A DNA stretch of 64,000 bases from positions 10,063 through 74,062 of the forward strand of contig DASXSU010000091.1 of assembly GCA_036505795.1 (NCBI GenBank), read 5' to 3'. The notes under the pieces were generated by a model that was given only the letters and a program-made list of their open reading frames with translations, was not told where the DNA came from and did not search any database. Shown here piece by piece: positions 17,598-25,747 of this stretch. Positions within the stretch are counted from its first letter, which is position 1. The number at the start of each line of letters is the position of its first letter. The translations under genes and the position numbers were made by a program. This stretch comes from NS-11 sp036505795 (GTDB taxonomy: Bacteria; Nitrospirota; Nitrospiria; Nitrospirales; NS-4).

Positions 17598-18258
17598 AAG
17601 CGATCTGGCCGTCGACCATCCGGATGACGCGGTCTGCCTGACCTGACAGAGCCTCGTTATGCGTCACGATCACAAACGTGATGCCCTTCGCGCGGTTGAG
17701 CTCCTGCATCAACCGAAAGACGTCTTCCCCCGTGTGGGAATCCAGATTGCCTGTGGGCTCGTCGGCGAGGACCAGGTCCGGGCCAAGGACCAGCGCCCGC
17801 GCAACGGCAACCCGCTGACGCTCGCCACCGGATAGCTCACCGGTGCGGTGCTCCATGCGGTGTTCCAGGCCCACTTCTTTGAGGATACGTGCCGCAGCGA
17901 CGCGAGCATCCTGGCGGCTGTCTCGGCGAATCAGCGACGGCATCATCGTGTTTTCGAGGGCGGTAAATTCCGGTAGGAGGTGGTGGAACTGAAACACGAA
18001 GCCCATCTTGCGGTTGCGGAACTCCGCCAGGGACTGGTCGGAGCGTGCAAAGACGTCTTCCCCGTCAAACAGGATCGTGCCACGCGTGGGCCGATCCAAG
18101 GTCCCCAAGATATGAAGGAGAGTTGTCTTCCCGACGCCGGAGGCCCCGACAATGGCGACGATTTCGCCGCGCTTGATCTCCAAGCTGACGCCATTGAGCA
18201 CCTGGATCTCGGTCTGGTCTAGCCGAAAAGACTTATAAAGCTCGTTCGCCGAGATCAT
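17593..18258 (-). CDS. lolD: Lipoprotein-releasing ABC transporter ATP-binding protein LolD
   Basis: ATPase of the LolCDE complex that extracts outer-membrane lipoproteins from the inner membrane. Walker A GASGVGKTT, Q loop FQFHHLLPEFTALEN, signature LSGGERQR, Walker B LVLADEPTGNLD, and H loop VIVTHNEAL. ATG at 18258 is chosen; GTG at 18273 would add five residues. It lies directly downstream of the LolC/E-type permease, and there is a single permease gene here, suggesting a homodimeric membrane component as in many non-gamma-proteobacterial lineages. Confidence 0.92.
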   Translation of the reverse strand: MISANELYKSFRLDQTEIQVLNGVSLEIKRGEIVAIVGASGVGKTTLLHILGTLDRPTRGTILFDGEDVFARSDQSLAEFRNRKMGFVFQFHHLLPEFTALENTMMPSLIRRDSRQDARVAAARILKEVGLEHRMEHRTGELSGGERQRVAVARALVLGPDLVLADEPTGNLDSHTGEDVFRLMQELNRAKGITFVIVTHNEALSGQADRVIRMVDGQIAS

Positions 18259-18289
18259 GAGAGCCGGCGGCACCTAAAAAACGGATTGT

Positions 18290-19570
18290 TCACTCGTAGC
18301 GCAGCGCTTCGGCGGGCTGGAGTCGCGCAGCCTCCAGACAGGGATAAATCGTTGCAAGGAACGTGATGGCGACCGCCGAGGCTCCAACCACCGCGACATC
18401 GAAGAACTTGATATTTACCGGTATGCGGGTCAACAGATAGACGTCCCCGGGAAGCGTGAACCAGGTCTGAATCGCCCAGCAGATGGCGTATCCAAGCGGG
18501 ATGCCGATGGCTGTTCCGACGAGACCGATTACCAAGCCGTTCAACATGAAGACCCGCATCACCGCCGGTCCCGTTGCTCCCATCGCCTTGAGAATCGCGA
18601 TCTCGCGATGTTTCTCGACGACAATCATGGCCAGTGTACTGACGATGTTAAAGGCGGCCACGACGACGACCAGTACCAGCAGCACAAACATCATGAACTT
18701 CTCGAGTTTGAGCGCCGCAAAGAGATTCTTGTTCAGCTTCATCCAATCACGGGCCCAGTAAGGATACCCCAGCGTCTGTTCGATGCGTCGGGCGGTCTCA
18801 TCGGCCTTAAAGATGTCCGTGACCTTTACTTCAATGGCGGTGACCACGTGGCCCATGTTGAAAAATTCCTGCGCCTGCGGAATCGAGACATAGGCAAGTG
18901 AAGAATCATATTCGAACATGCCCGATTCGAAGATGCCGGCGACCCGATACCCGCGGACCTTGGGGATCATCCCCAGCGCGCTGATGGGTCCGACCGGTGA
19001 GACAACATTAATTCTATCTCCCAGAAACGCTCCGAGACGTAGCGAAAGTTCCCGCCCGATGATCATGCCAGGCAGCGGCTGGACCGGCTCGGCGCGCGCA
19101 GACTCTTGATGCCCCGGTTCAGGGGCCGCCGGCGCAAGGCGGTTGAGATCTTCGAGTGCGCCGGCCTTGAGATTTCGCGCGATCTCCGTGACACCGGGCT
19201 CCCGTTCGATATCGATACCTCGAAGGACAACACCATGGGAGCCGGTTGAGGTGGTCAGAAGCACCTGTTTGAAGATGAATGGGGTAGCGGCGGCCACCCC
19301 GGATACGGTGCCGGTTTTGTCCGTCACCGCCTCGTAATCCTTGATGTTCTCGCCGGTCTTGGTTGTCACGATGATATGAGAATTGGTGCCAAGAATTTTG
19401 GCCTGAAGGTCTTCCTTGAAGCCGGTCATGATCCCCAGTGTGGCGATCAAAGCCGCGACGCCGATGGTGACGCCGGTGATCGAGATCACGGTATTGAAAG
19501 AAATCGTACGGCTCCGGCGCTTGGCGCGAAGGTAGCGCAGTCCGATAAATACCTCGTATGGCAGCTGCAT
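18290..19570 (-). CDS. lolC: Lipoprotein-releasing system permease (LolC/LolE family)
   Basis: Inner-membrane permease with the LolC/E layout. An N-terminal transmembrane helix follows the motif SRTISFNTVISITGVTIGVAALI; a large periplasmic domain spans about residues 50-270; three C-terminal helices (MFVLLVLVVVVAAFNIVSTL and following) end in AARLQPAEALRYE, the ABC-coupling tail. 426 aa. A Pro/Glu-rich insertion (APAAPEPGHQESARAEP, about residue 145) is unusual. The start overlaps the lysS stop by one base. Confidence 0.9.
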   Translation of the reverse strand: MQLPYEVFIGLRYLRAKRRSRTISFNTVISITGVTIGVAALIATLGIMTGFKEDLQAKILGTNSHIIVTTKTGENIKDYEAVTDKTGTVSGVAAATPFIFKQVLLTTSTGSHGVVLRGIDIEREPGVTEIARNLKAGALEDLNRLAPAAPEPGHQESARAEPVQPLPGMIIGRELSLRLGAFLGDRINVVSPVGPISALGMIPKVRGYRVAGIFESGMFEYDSSLAYVSIPQAQEFFNMGHVVTAIEVKVTDIFKADETARRIEQTLGYPYWARDWMKLNKNLFAALKLEKFMMFVLLVLVVVVAAFNIVSTLAMIVVEKHREIAILKAMGATGPAVMRVFMLNGLVIGLVGTAIGIPLGYAICWAIQTWFTLPGDVYLLTRIPVNIKFFDVAVVGASAVAITFLATIYPCLEAARLQPAEALRYE

Positions 19571-21078
19571 TATTTCTCCGGCCTGAGTTGTGGGAAGAGA
19601 ATCACATCGCGGATCGACGGTTGATTCGTCAAGAGCATTACCAACCGGTCGATGCCGATTCCTTCCCCGGCGGTGGGCGGCATCCCATGTTCCAGCGCGC
19701 GCAGGAAGTCTTCATCCAGATGCTGCGCTTCCAGGTCGCCCTTCGCCCGCGCCGCGACCTGGGCCTCGAACCGAGCGCGTTGATCCAGCGGGTCGTTGAG
19801 CTCCGAAAACGCATTCGCCATTTCACGCCCTGCGATATACAGCTCAAACCGGTCGGTCAGCTCAGGGTCCCCGGCCTTTCTCTTCGCCAGCGGCGACAGC
19901 TCCACCGGAAAATCAGTGATGAAGGTCGGGTTGAGCAGAGTCGGTTCCACTAGCTCCTCGAAGAGCAGGGAAACAAGCTTCCAATACGACTCCCCGCCAT
20001 CAATCTGGCAATGATGCTGCCTGGCCTGCGCGAGAATGTACGCCTGGTCGATAATCTCCTGAGAGCTGGCGCCGAGACGCTCTGCCACGGCATCACGATA
20101 CGCCAGGCGCTTCCACGGTCGAGCGAAGGAAATAGTAAGCACCCGGTCCTGATTGAGGTTGGGCTGATATGAGATGGTCTCGGTGCCTTTGCCGTGAACC
20201 TCTTGCACCAGGGTCGTGATCAGCTCCTCCGTCAGCTCGATCAGATCGTGATAGTCTGCATAGGCCATATAAAACTCAAGCATGGTGAACTCAGGGTTAT
20301 GGATCGTCGAGATTCCCTCGTTCCGAAAATTCCGATTGATTTCGAAAACCCGATTCAGACCGCCGACAATCAGCCGCTTTAGATACAGCTCGGGCGCCAC
20401 CCGGAGATACAGGTCAACACCAAGACTGTTATGGTGAGTGACGAAGGGTCGGGCGGTCGCGCCGCCCGGGATGGGTTGCATCATGGGCGTCTCAACCTCT
20501 AGAAAACCCTTGTCGGTCAAGAAGGTACGGACGGTCTGAATGATGCGGCTACGGAGGATGAAAATATTTTTCACTTCGGGGTTCGCGATAAGGTCCACAT
20601 AGCGTTGCCGATACCGCATCTCGATATCGGTCAGCCCATGCCACTTCTCGGGAAGGGGGCGAAGAGCTTTGCAGAGCAATGTGAGCTGTTGGGCTTCGAC
20701 CGTCAGTTCATTGGTCTTGGTTCGAAAGAGGGGACCGCAGACACCGACCCAATCCCCGATGTCCAACAACTCGGCGAGCACGAATGCCGGTTCGCCGAGC
20801 ACGTCTTTCCTGAGGTAGACCTGAATCGCGGCCGTGCCGTCCTGGATCGAAGCGAATGCGGCTTTACCGAACCGGCGTAGGGCGGTGACGCGGCCCGCCA
20901 GCGTGACGGGTACCGGGTTGGCAAGGAGCGCTTCCTTCGTGGCCTGACCATGCCCGGCGAGGATATCGTGAGCTCGGTCCTTGACTTCGAATTTGCCCCC
21001 AAATGGATCGATGTTCAGGCTGCGTAGCCGATCCAGCTTCTTGAGGCGCTGCTCAATTTGATCGTTTAGTTCATCCAT
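19570..21078 (-). CDS. lysS: Lysyl-tRNA synthetase, class II
   Basis: Charges tRNA-Lys. An N-terminal OB-fold anticodon-binding domain is followed by the class II core: motif 1 FLEVETPMMQPIPGGATARPF, motif 2 FRNEGISTIHNPEFTMLEFY, motif 3 GIGIDRLVMLLT. 502 aa, normal. It sits between prfB and lolC in the leftward operon; prfB-lysS adjacency is also known in other bacteria. No Shine-Dalgarno is obvious at ATG 21078, 15 nt after the prfB stop codon. Confidence 0.96.
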   Translation of the reverse strand: MDELNDQIEQRLKKLDRLRSLNIDPFGGKFEVKDRAHDILAGHGQATKEALLANPVPVTLAGRVTALRRFGKAAFASIQDGTAAIQVYLRKDVLGEPAFVLAELLDIGDWVGVCGPLFRTKTNELTVEAQQLTLLCKALRPLPEKWHGLTDIEMRYRQRYVDLIANPEVKNIFILRSRIIQTVRTFLTDKGFLEVETPMMQPIPGGATARPFVTHHNSLGVDLYLRVAPELYLKRLIVGGLNRVFEINRNFRNEGISTIHNPEFTMLEFYMAYADYHDLIELTEELITTLVQEVHGKGTETISYQPNLNQDRVLTISFARPWKRLAYRDAVAERLGASSQEIIDQAYILAQARQHHCQIDGGESYWKLVSLLFEELVEPTLLNPTFITDFPVELSPLAKRKAGDPELTDRFELYIAGREMANAFSELNDPLDQRARFEAQVAARAKGDLEAQHLDEDFLRALEHGMPPTAGEGIGIDRLVMLLTNQPSIRDVILFPQLRPEK

Positions 21079-21095
21079 GACGAAACTCGGTCATC

Positions 21096-22209
21096 TTAGG
21101 AGGCCGCCTTTGGCCTGAGGCTTTGCACAAGGTAGGCCTCAATGAACGGATCCAGTTCGCCGTCCATGATGGCCGAGATGTTCCCGACCTCCGTGTTGGT
21201 TCGATGATCCTTGACCATCTGATAAGGCTGGAACACATAGGACCGAATCTGGCTCCCGAAACCGATCTCCTTTTTTTCCCCCATAAACGCGGCGAATTCC
21301 TCTTCCTTCTTTTTCTGTTGCAGTTCGTATAGGCGCGCGCGCAAAACTTTCATCGCGCCGGATTTGTTCTTGAGCTGCGAGCGTTCGTTCTGGCATTGCA
21401 CGACGATTCCGCTCGGCAGATGTGTGATGCGGATAGCCGTCTCGACCTTATTCACGTTCTGGCCGCCGGCGCCGCCTGAGCGGAACGTGTCGATCTTGAG
21501 GTCCTTTTCTTCAATGCTCACCTCCACATCGTCCTCGATCTCCGGATAGACAAAGACTGACGCAAACGACGTGTGCCGGCGTTTATTGGCATCAAAAGGC
21601 GAGATGCGAACCAAGCGATGCACGCCTGCCTCGGATTTTAAGTAGCCATAGGCATTTTCGCCGGAGATGCCGAGAGTGACGCTCTTGATGCCGGCCTGCT
21701 CGCCGGGGAGATAGTCCAAAGTTTCGACCGCGTAGCGTTTGTTTTCGGCCCAGCGAACGTACATCCGCATCAGCATTTCCGCCCAATCCTGGGACTCCGT
21801 GCCGCCGGCCCCAGGATGGATGGCGATGATCGCATTGCTTCTGTCCTTCACACCATTGAGAAGAAGATCGACCCTGAGCTTGCCCAACGCCTGCTCGGCC
21901 TTTCCGATGTCGGTCGACAGCTCCAGTTCCATGGCGGCGTCCGGTTCGGCCTCCATAAGTTCCAACATGGCGCCTAGATCCTCCATCCGCCGGTCCATTT
22001 CAGTCCAGGACTGCAGCTGTCGTTCTATATTGTTCTTTTGTTGAATCGTCTGCTGAGCCGACCGTCGATCCGACCAGAAGTCGGCGGCACCCATGCGCTG
22101 CTCCAAGGTCTGGATTTCAGCCTTTAGCGATGGCAGGTCAAAGATGCCTCCGGAAGTCGTCGTATTGCGAACGAACGCCGCTCAGTCGGATCTTTACGTC
22201 AGCGAGCAT
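21096..22209 (-). CDS. prfB: Peptide chain release factor 2, with programmed +1 frameshift
   Basis: Terminates translation at UGA and UAA. Translation starts at ATG 22209 after GGGAGGG, reads 23 codons to an in-frame TGA (22140-22138), then shifts +1 and continues to 21096, giving about 370 aa in total. The GGQ motif is in GGAGGQNVNKVETA, and the codon-recognition loop region is intact. Joined segments are 22209-22141 and 22139-21096. Annotation as a 336-aa ORF from 22106 would drop the true N-terminus. The start overlaps the lnt 3' end by 11 nt. Confidence 0.93.
22137..22152 (-). promoter_or_regulatory. RF2 programmed frameshift site
   Basis: Minus-strand CGGAGGCATCTTTGAC matches the classical arrangement: a Shine-Dalgarno-like GGAGG three nt before the slippery CTT, then TGA and C. 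RF2 autoregulation follows: scarce RF2 gives slow termination and more shifting. Confidence 0.92.
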
Positions 22210-23797
22210 GGTCCCTCCCTAGGGTGTAACGCGCGCGCACTGCCTCCTGCGCCTTGGATGATGGGCCGGCGAATACGGGCGCGAAAAGGGCGAGTATAAC
22301 ACACGCATAAGCGAACAGATCTCCATAGGCGGTGTAGAGGGTACGGGGGCCTCCGGTGCGGATCTCGCCCTTCAGGACGTCCTCTTTAAAGATATCAGAC
22401 TCCTGCAGCACGCGGCCAAAGGGATCGATGAAGCCGGAAATCCCCGTATTGGCAGCGCGCGCGAAATACACACGGTTCTCCACCGCACGAAACACGACCA
22501 TGCCGAAGTGCTGGTAGGGCGCGCTCGAGTGACCGAACCAGGCATCGTTGGTGATCGTCACCATATAATCGGCGCCGAGATCCACAAAGCGCCGCACCAG
22601 ATTCGGGAAAATCACTTCAAAGCAGATTACCACCCCGAACCGCCCCCCTGGACCCTGCATGACTTCGGGGGCGTTGCCCGGAAGAAAATCGCCGATGCCG
22701 ACCACGAGCTTATCCAAAAACGTCAAGACCTGCTTGAGCGGGATGTATTCGCCGAATGGCACCAGATGGATCTTATCGTACCGGTCCAGAATTCGCCCGT
22801 CCGCGCTGATCAGAAAGGCGCTATTAAGCAGGCGTAACTGGTTGCTTTCCTTCTCCACGATGGTTGCAGGGCTGCCGAATAACAGCGGTACCCCGCGCTC
22901 TCGAACGAAGCGCAGGAGTTCTTCACGGTAGTCTTCCTCGACCTCGAATAAAAACGGGGTGGCAGCTTCCGGCCAGATGACGAAATCGGAGTCCTTGGCT
23001 GCGACCGTCGTCAACAACTTGAAGCGATCGATTGTTTCGCGCCGAAAGACCACATCCCATTTCCGCGCCTGGTCGACGTTGGGTTGAACGATCCCGATAC
23101 GCAGCGCCTGATCACTGAAGAGGGTCGGGTGCGGCGCCAGGCGCCAATGACCGTACGCAAGGCTGCCGGCGATGATTACGAGGGCGAGTGTGGCACGTAC
23201 CCACGGCACTCGTACGCGGACCTCGCCGATTGAAACCTCAGCGAGTGCCGTTTGGATAAGCGCCGCAATGAGGATGTTGACCAGCACGATGAGAAAAGAG
23301 ACCCCATAGACACCGGTCAGGTCGGCTATTTGAATGACCGGTAGTTGGTGATGCTGGCTGTAACCGAGGAGAGCCCACGGAAAGCCGGAGAACAGATAGG
23401 TTCGGATCAGCTCCAACGAGACCCATAATGCCGGTGCGCCCCAGAGAAAGAATGTGCTGAGGCCGGTGGACATCCAACGCAGGAGGCCCGTAAATAGCGC
23501 AAGGTACAGGGCGCAGTAGGCTGCCAGGAGCAGCAAAACGCCATAGCTAACCAATAATGGAACTTTTCCATAGGTATGCATGGCATTGACGACCCAGGAG
23601 AGGGTACCGCTATAAAATACAAGGCCGGTCAGAAAGCCCTGGCCGCAGGCAGTTTTCCATGAACTGCTGCGAATGGCCAACAACAGCGGAACAAGGCCGA
23701 TCCAGGCAAGGAGACCCAGGTCGACCTTGGGAAAACTCAACAGGAGCAGCACCCCTGAGAGCAAGGGGAGGACGATACGCAAGCCGAGCCGTCGCAC
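22199..23797 (-). CDS. lnt: Apolipoprotein N-acyltransferase
   Basis: Adds the third acyl chain to lipoproteins in the inner membrane. The N-terminal half has about six to eight hydrophobic segments; the C-terminal nitrilase domain has the Glu-Lys-Cys triad in WPEAATPF, YDKIHLVPFGEYIP and VICFEVIFPNLV. 532 aa. The start is GTG at 23797, exactly at the predicted transcript start of its promoter. It heads the operon lnt-prfB-lysS-lolC-lolD, which pairs lipoprotein maturation with lipoprotein export. Confidence 0.94.
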   Translation of the reverse strand: MRRLGLRIVLPLLSGVLLLLSFPKVDLGLLAWIGLVPLLLAIRSSSWKTACGQGFLTGLVFYSGTLSWVVNAMHTYGKVPLLVSYGVLLLLAAYCALYLALFTGLLRWMSTGLSTFFLWGAPALWVSLELIRTYLFSGFPWALLGYSQHHQLPVIQIADLTGVYGVSFLIVLVNILIAALIQTALAEVSIGEVRVRVPWVRATLALVIIAGSLAYGHWRLAPHPTLFSDQALRIGIVQPNVDQARKWDVVFRRETIDRFKLLTTVAAKDSDFVIWPEAATPFLFEVEEDYREELLRFVRERGVPLLFGSPATIVEKESNQLRLLNSAFLISADGRILDRYDKIHLVPFGEYIPLKQVLTFLDKLVVGIGDFLPGNAPEVMQGPGGRFGVVICFEVIFPNLVRRFVDLGADYMVTITNDAWFGHSSAPYQHFGMVVFRAVENRVYFARAANTGISGFIDPFGRVLQESDIFKEDVLKGEIRTGGPRTLYTAYGDLFAYACVILALFAPVFAGPSSKAQEAVRARYTLGRDHAR

Positions 23798-23803
23798 GCG
23801 CGG

Positions 23804-23832
23804 AGAATAGCGGATTCCGCCAATCCGAACAA
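23804..23832 (-). promoter_or_regulatory. lnt promoter (leaderless)
   Basis: Minus strand: TTGTTC (23832-23827), 17-nt spacer, TATTCT (23809-23804). The predicted +1 falls on the GTG at 23797. Confidence 0.45.
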
Positions 23833-23867
23833 CTGCCGAGGGTGAAAAAAATCGTGGAAATTAAGAG

Positions 23868-23897
23868 TTGAGCACCGGCTTTCAACGGTGTTAGAAT
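23868..23897 (+). promoter_or_regulatory. Promoter of the 2-hydroxyacid-dehydrogenase-like gene
   Basis: TTGAGC (23868-23873), 18-nt spacer, TAGAAT (23892-23897), followed by a leader with the Shine-Dalgarno AAGAGGAGA before ATG 23930. Confidence 0.55.
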
Positions 23898-23929
23898 GCA
23901 GAAATATTAGAGAAAAGAGGAGAATCTGA

Positions 23930-24895
23930 ATGGCAGGACCTCGTGTACTGATCACTCCGAGAGCGTTTCTCGATCTCGACGGCGAGCACAAGACCATTCT
24001 AAAGCAAGCGGGTTATGAGATCGTGGCGAATCCTCGGCCCCGGGTCCTGACCGAGGACGAAATGGCAGCCTATGTGCCGGGGATGGAAGCGCTGATCGTT
24101 GGAGACGATCCCGTCACGCATCGGGTTCTGGATCGTGCCACCGGGCTGAAGGTGATTTCGAAATTCGGCACGAACGTCGATAATATCGATGTGGATGTGG
24201 CGGCGGCCAGGAATATACCGGTGACCTTTACCCCGGGGGTGACCTATCCCGCAGTCGCCGAGTTGACGATCGCGCTCATGTTTGCCCTGCTCCGCGGTAT
24301 TCCGCAAATGGACCGCGAGATCCGGAGTGGAAAATGGTCCTCAGTCTCAGGGGTAGAGCTGATGGGCAAAATGCTCGGGATCGTGGGCATGAGCGGCATC
24401 GGCAAAGAGGTTGCGAAACGCGTCTTGGCTTTGGGAATGAACGTGATGGCGTTCGACATGCGTCCGGACGAAGCCTTTGCTGAGTACCATGGGATCGAAT
24501 ATGTCCCCGCCGACGAGCTTTTAAAAAATTCTGATGTCGTCAGCCTGCATTTGGATTTCAGCCCGGATACCAAAGGATGGCTCTCAAAGATGCGGGTGGC
24601 GCGAATGCGCCCGGGCTCCTACCTGATCAATACCGGCCGGCCGGAACTGATTGACGAAGGCGCGGTGTTGGATGCCCTCCGAGGGCAGCGGATTCGCGGC
24701 GCTGCCTTTGATCTGCCATCCGATGAAGCGCCGTTCACCGTCCCCCTCTTGGCTCAAGAGAATGTGCTGGTCTCGGGTAATGCCGGCTCCAATACCGAAG
24801 AATCCGTCTTGCGGCAGGCAGTCATGGCTGCGGAGAACGTCATCGCTGTCCTCAATGGGAAACCCACACTGGCTGCCCTCGCCTCTATAGACTAG
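23930..24895 (+). CDS. D-isomer-specific 2-hydroxyacid dehydrogenase family protein, catalytic His replaced
   Basis: Two-domain NAD-dependent dehydrogenase fold, 321 aa. The NAD-binding loop is LGIVGMSGIGKEVAKR (about residues 148-163). The substrate Arg is seen in INTGRPELID and the acidic partner in FDLPSDEAPF. The usual TPH with the catalytic His reads SGN in VLVSGNAGSNTEES. Such a protein may act on another substrate or be non-canonical, so I do not assign PGDH or glyoxylate reductase. It is preceded by its own promoter and divergent from lnt. Confidence 0.8.
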   Translation: MAGPRVLITPRAFLDLDGEHKTILKQAGYEIVANPRPRVLTEDEMAAYVPGMEALIVGDDPVTHRVLDRATGLKVISKFGTNVDNIDVDVAAARNIPVTFTPGVTYPAVAELTIALMFALLRGIPQMDREIRSGKWSSVSGVELMGKMLGIVGMSGIGKEVAKRVLALGMNVMAFDMRPDEAFAEYHGIEYVPADELLKNSDVVSLHLDFSPDTKGWLSKMRVARMRPGSYLINTGRPELIDEGAVLDALRGQRIRGAAFDLPSDEAPFTVPLLAQENVLVSGNAGSNTEESVLRQAVMAAENVIAVLNGKPTLAALASID

Positions 24896-24908
24896 TCCCT
24901 GGTGTCTC

Positions 24909-24937
24909 TTGCGGACCCGCGGACCGGGTGTTACCAT
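24909..24937 (+). promoter_or_regulatory. Promoter of the CxxC thioredoxin-fold gene (leaderless)
   Basis: TTGCGG (24909-24914), 17-nt spacer, TACCAT (24932-24937). The predicted +1 is at or beside the ATG at 24943, and no Shine-Dalgarno is present. Confidence 0.4.
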
Positions 24938-24942
24938 AGGCT

Positions 24943-25200
24943 ATGGCGAACGTCACCGTGCTCTATTCTCAAAGCTGTAGCGCGTGTCCCTCAGCCAAAA
25001 ATCTCTGGAAGGGATTACGCGTGAAGTATAGCTTCGGTTACCGAGAGGTTGACATCCTGAGTCCGGATGGGCAAGAACTCGCGGATAGGCACGCGATTCG
25101 GGCCACCCCGGCGACAATCATCGACGGCAAACTGAAGTTCATCGGCGTGCCATCGCGGGAGAGCGCGGAGAAGGCCTTAGGACTCAAGAAGGACGGCTGA
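24943..25200 (+). CDS. Small thioredoxin/glutaredoxin-fold protein
   Basis: An 85-aa cytoplasmic protein. VTVLYSQSCSACPSAKNLW carries a CxxC redox pair (Cys-Ser-Ala-Cys) after the first beta strand. ATPATIIDGKLKFIGVP contains the cis-Pro TP and the following strand typical of the fold. Likely a thiol-disulfide exchange protein; the partner is unknown. It is followed 8 nt later by a zinc-ribbon protein, so the two may be co-expressed. Confidence 0.75.
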   Translation: MANVTVLYSQSCSACPSAKNLWKGLRVKYSFGYREVDILSPDGQELADRHAIRATPATIIDGKLKFIGVPSRESAEKALGLKKDG

Positions 25201-25208
25201 CAAACAGT

Positions 25209-25373
25209 ATGCCTGAGGAATTCGACAACGACCTCGATCTGGATGTCCTGCGAGAGCTTCCACGTACTGAGGCTCCCAACTGCCCGGTCTGCGATGAGCC
25301 GATGTCATTCGTCGACGGCGCATTCATGTGCAACGATTGCAACGGCACGGACTGCCAGCCCGAAACCGGGTAA
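25209..25373 (+). CDS. 54-aa zinc-ribbon protein
   Basis: Short ORF, MPEEFDNDLDLDVLRELPRT at its N-terminus, then CPVCDEPM and CNDCNGTDC, i.e. two CxxC knuckles 13 residues apart, typical of a zinc ribbon. The acidic first half is probably unstructured. It starts 8 nt after the upstream stop and ends 13 nt before the next gene, so it fits a small operon. No homologue recognised; the cysteine pattern is the main support. Confidence 0.6.
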   Translation: MPEEFDNDLDLDVLRELPRTEAPNCPVCDEPMSFVDGAFMCNDCNGTDCQPETG

Positions 25374-25386
25374 CCTACTCGGTATT

Positions 25387-25740
25387 GTGGAGAGCCAACA
25401 GGACTTCCTCAATCGCGTGCTTCCGTTTCTGCAACGTTCCGACCCCATTCCTAAACTTCTCCCTCAAGTCCGGCTTGGCCGGATGCCCAAAGATTCTCCT
25501 GCCTTGCAGGCAATCATTTCTTCATGGCTGGAAGCGTTCGCAACTGTGCTCAAGGATGGCGAGAGAGTATTGGACGTGAATGGCGTCCTTCGGTTGGATC
25601 CCAATCCGCGGCTCGCCGTTTTACAGGAAGCCGGGTTGGTTGACGACAATGACGCCAACGCCCAGGCGGCCCGATCAGCATATTCGGCCGCCTTGGAATC
25701 GGCGACACAACGAGCCGATGTGACCGTGAAGCAAAACTAG
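25387..25740 (+). CDS. Hypothetical protein, 117 aa
   Basis: Not recognised. From GTG 25387 it reads ESQQDFLNRVLPFLQRSDPI, then a predicted helical region (LQAIISSWLEAFATVLKDGE) and an Ala-rich C-terminus. There is no signal peptide or membrane segment. The longer open frame from 25243 overlaps the zinc-ribbon gene in another frame and has no family-like character, so I use the later start. Confidence 0.55.
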   Translation: MESQQDFLNRVLPFLQRSDPIPKLLPQVRLGRMPKDSPALQAIISSWLEAFATVLKDGERVLDVNGVLRLDPNPRLAVLQEAGLVDDNDANAQAARSAYSAALESATQRADVTVKQN

Positions 25741-25747
25741 CCCGCCT

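Noticed and set aside
22138..22140. In-frame TGA in prfB as a selenocysteine codon or pseudogene mark
   Set aside because: The surrounding sequence is the standard RF2 frameshift site, which explains the TGA fully.
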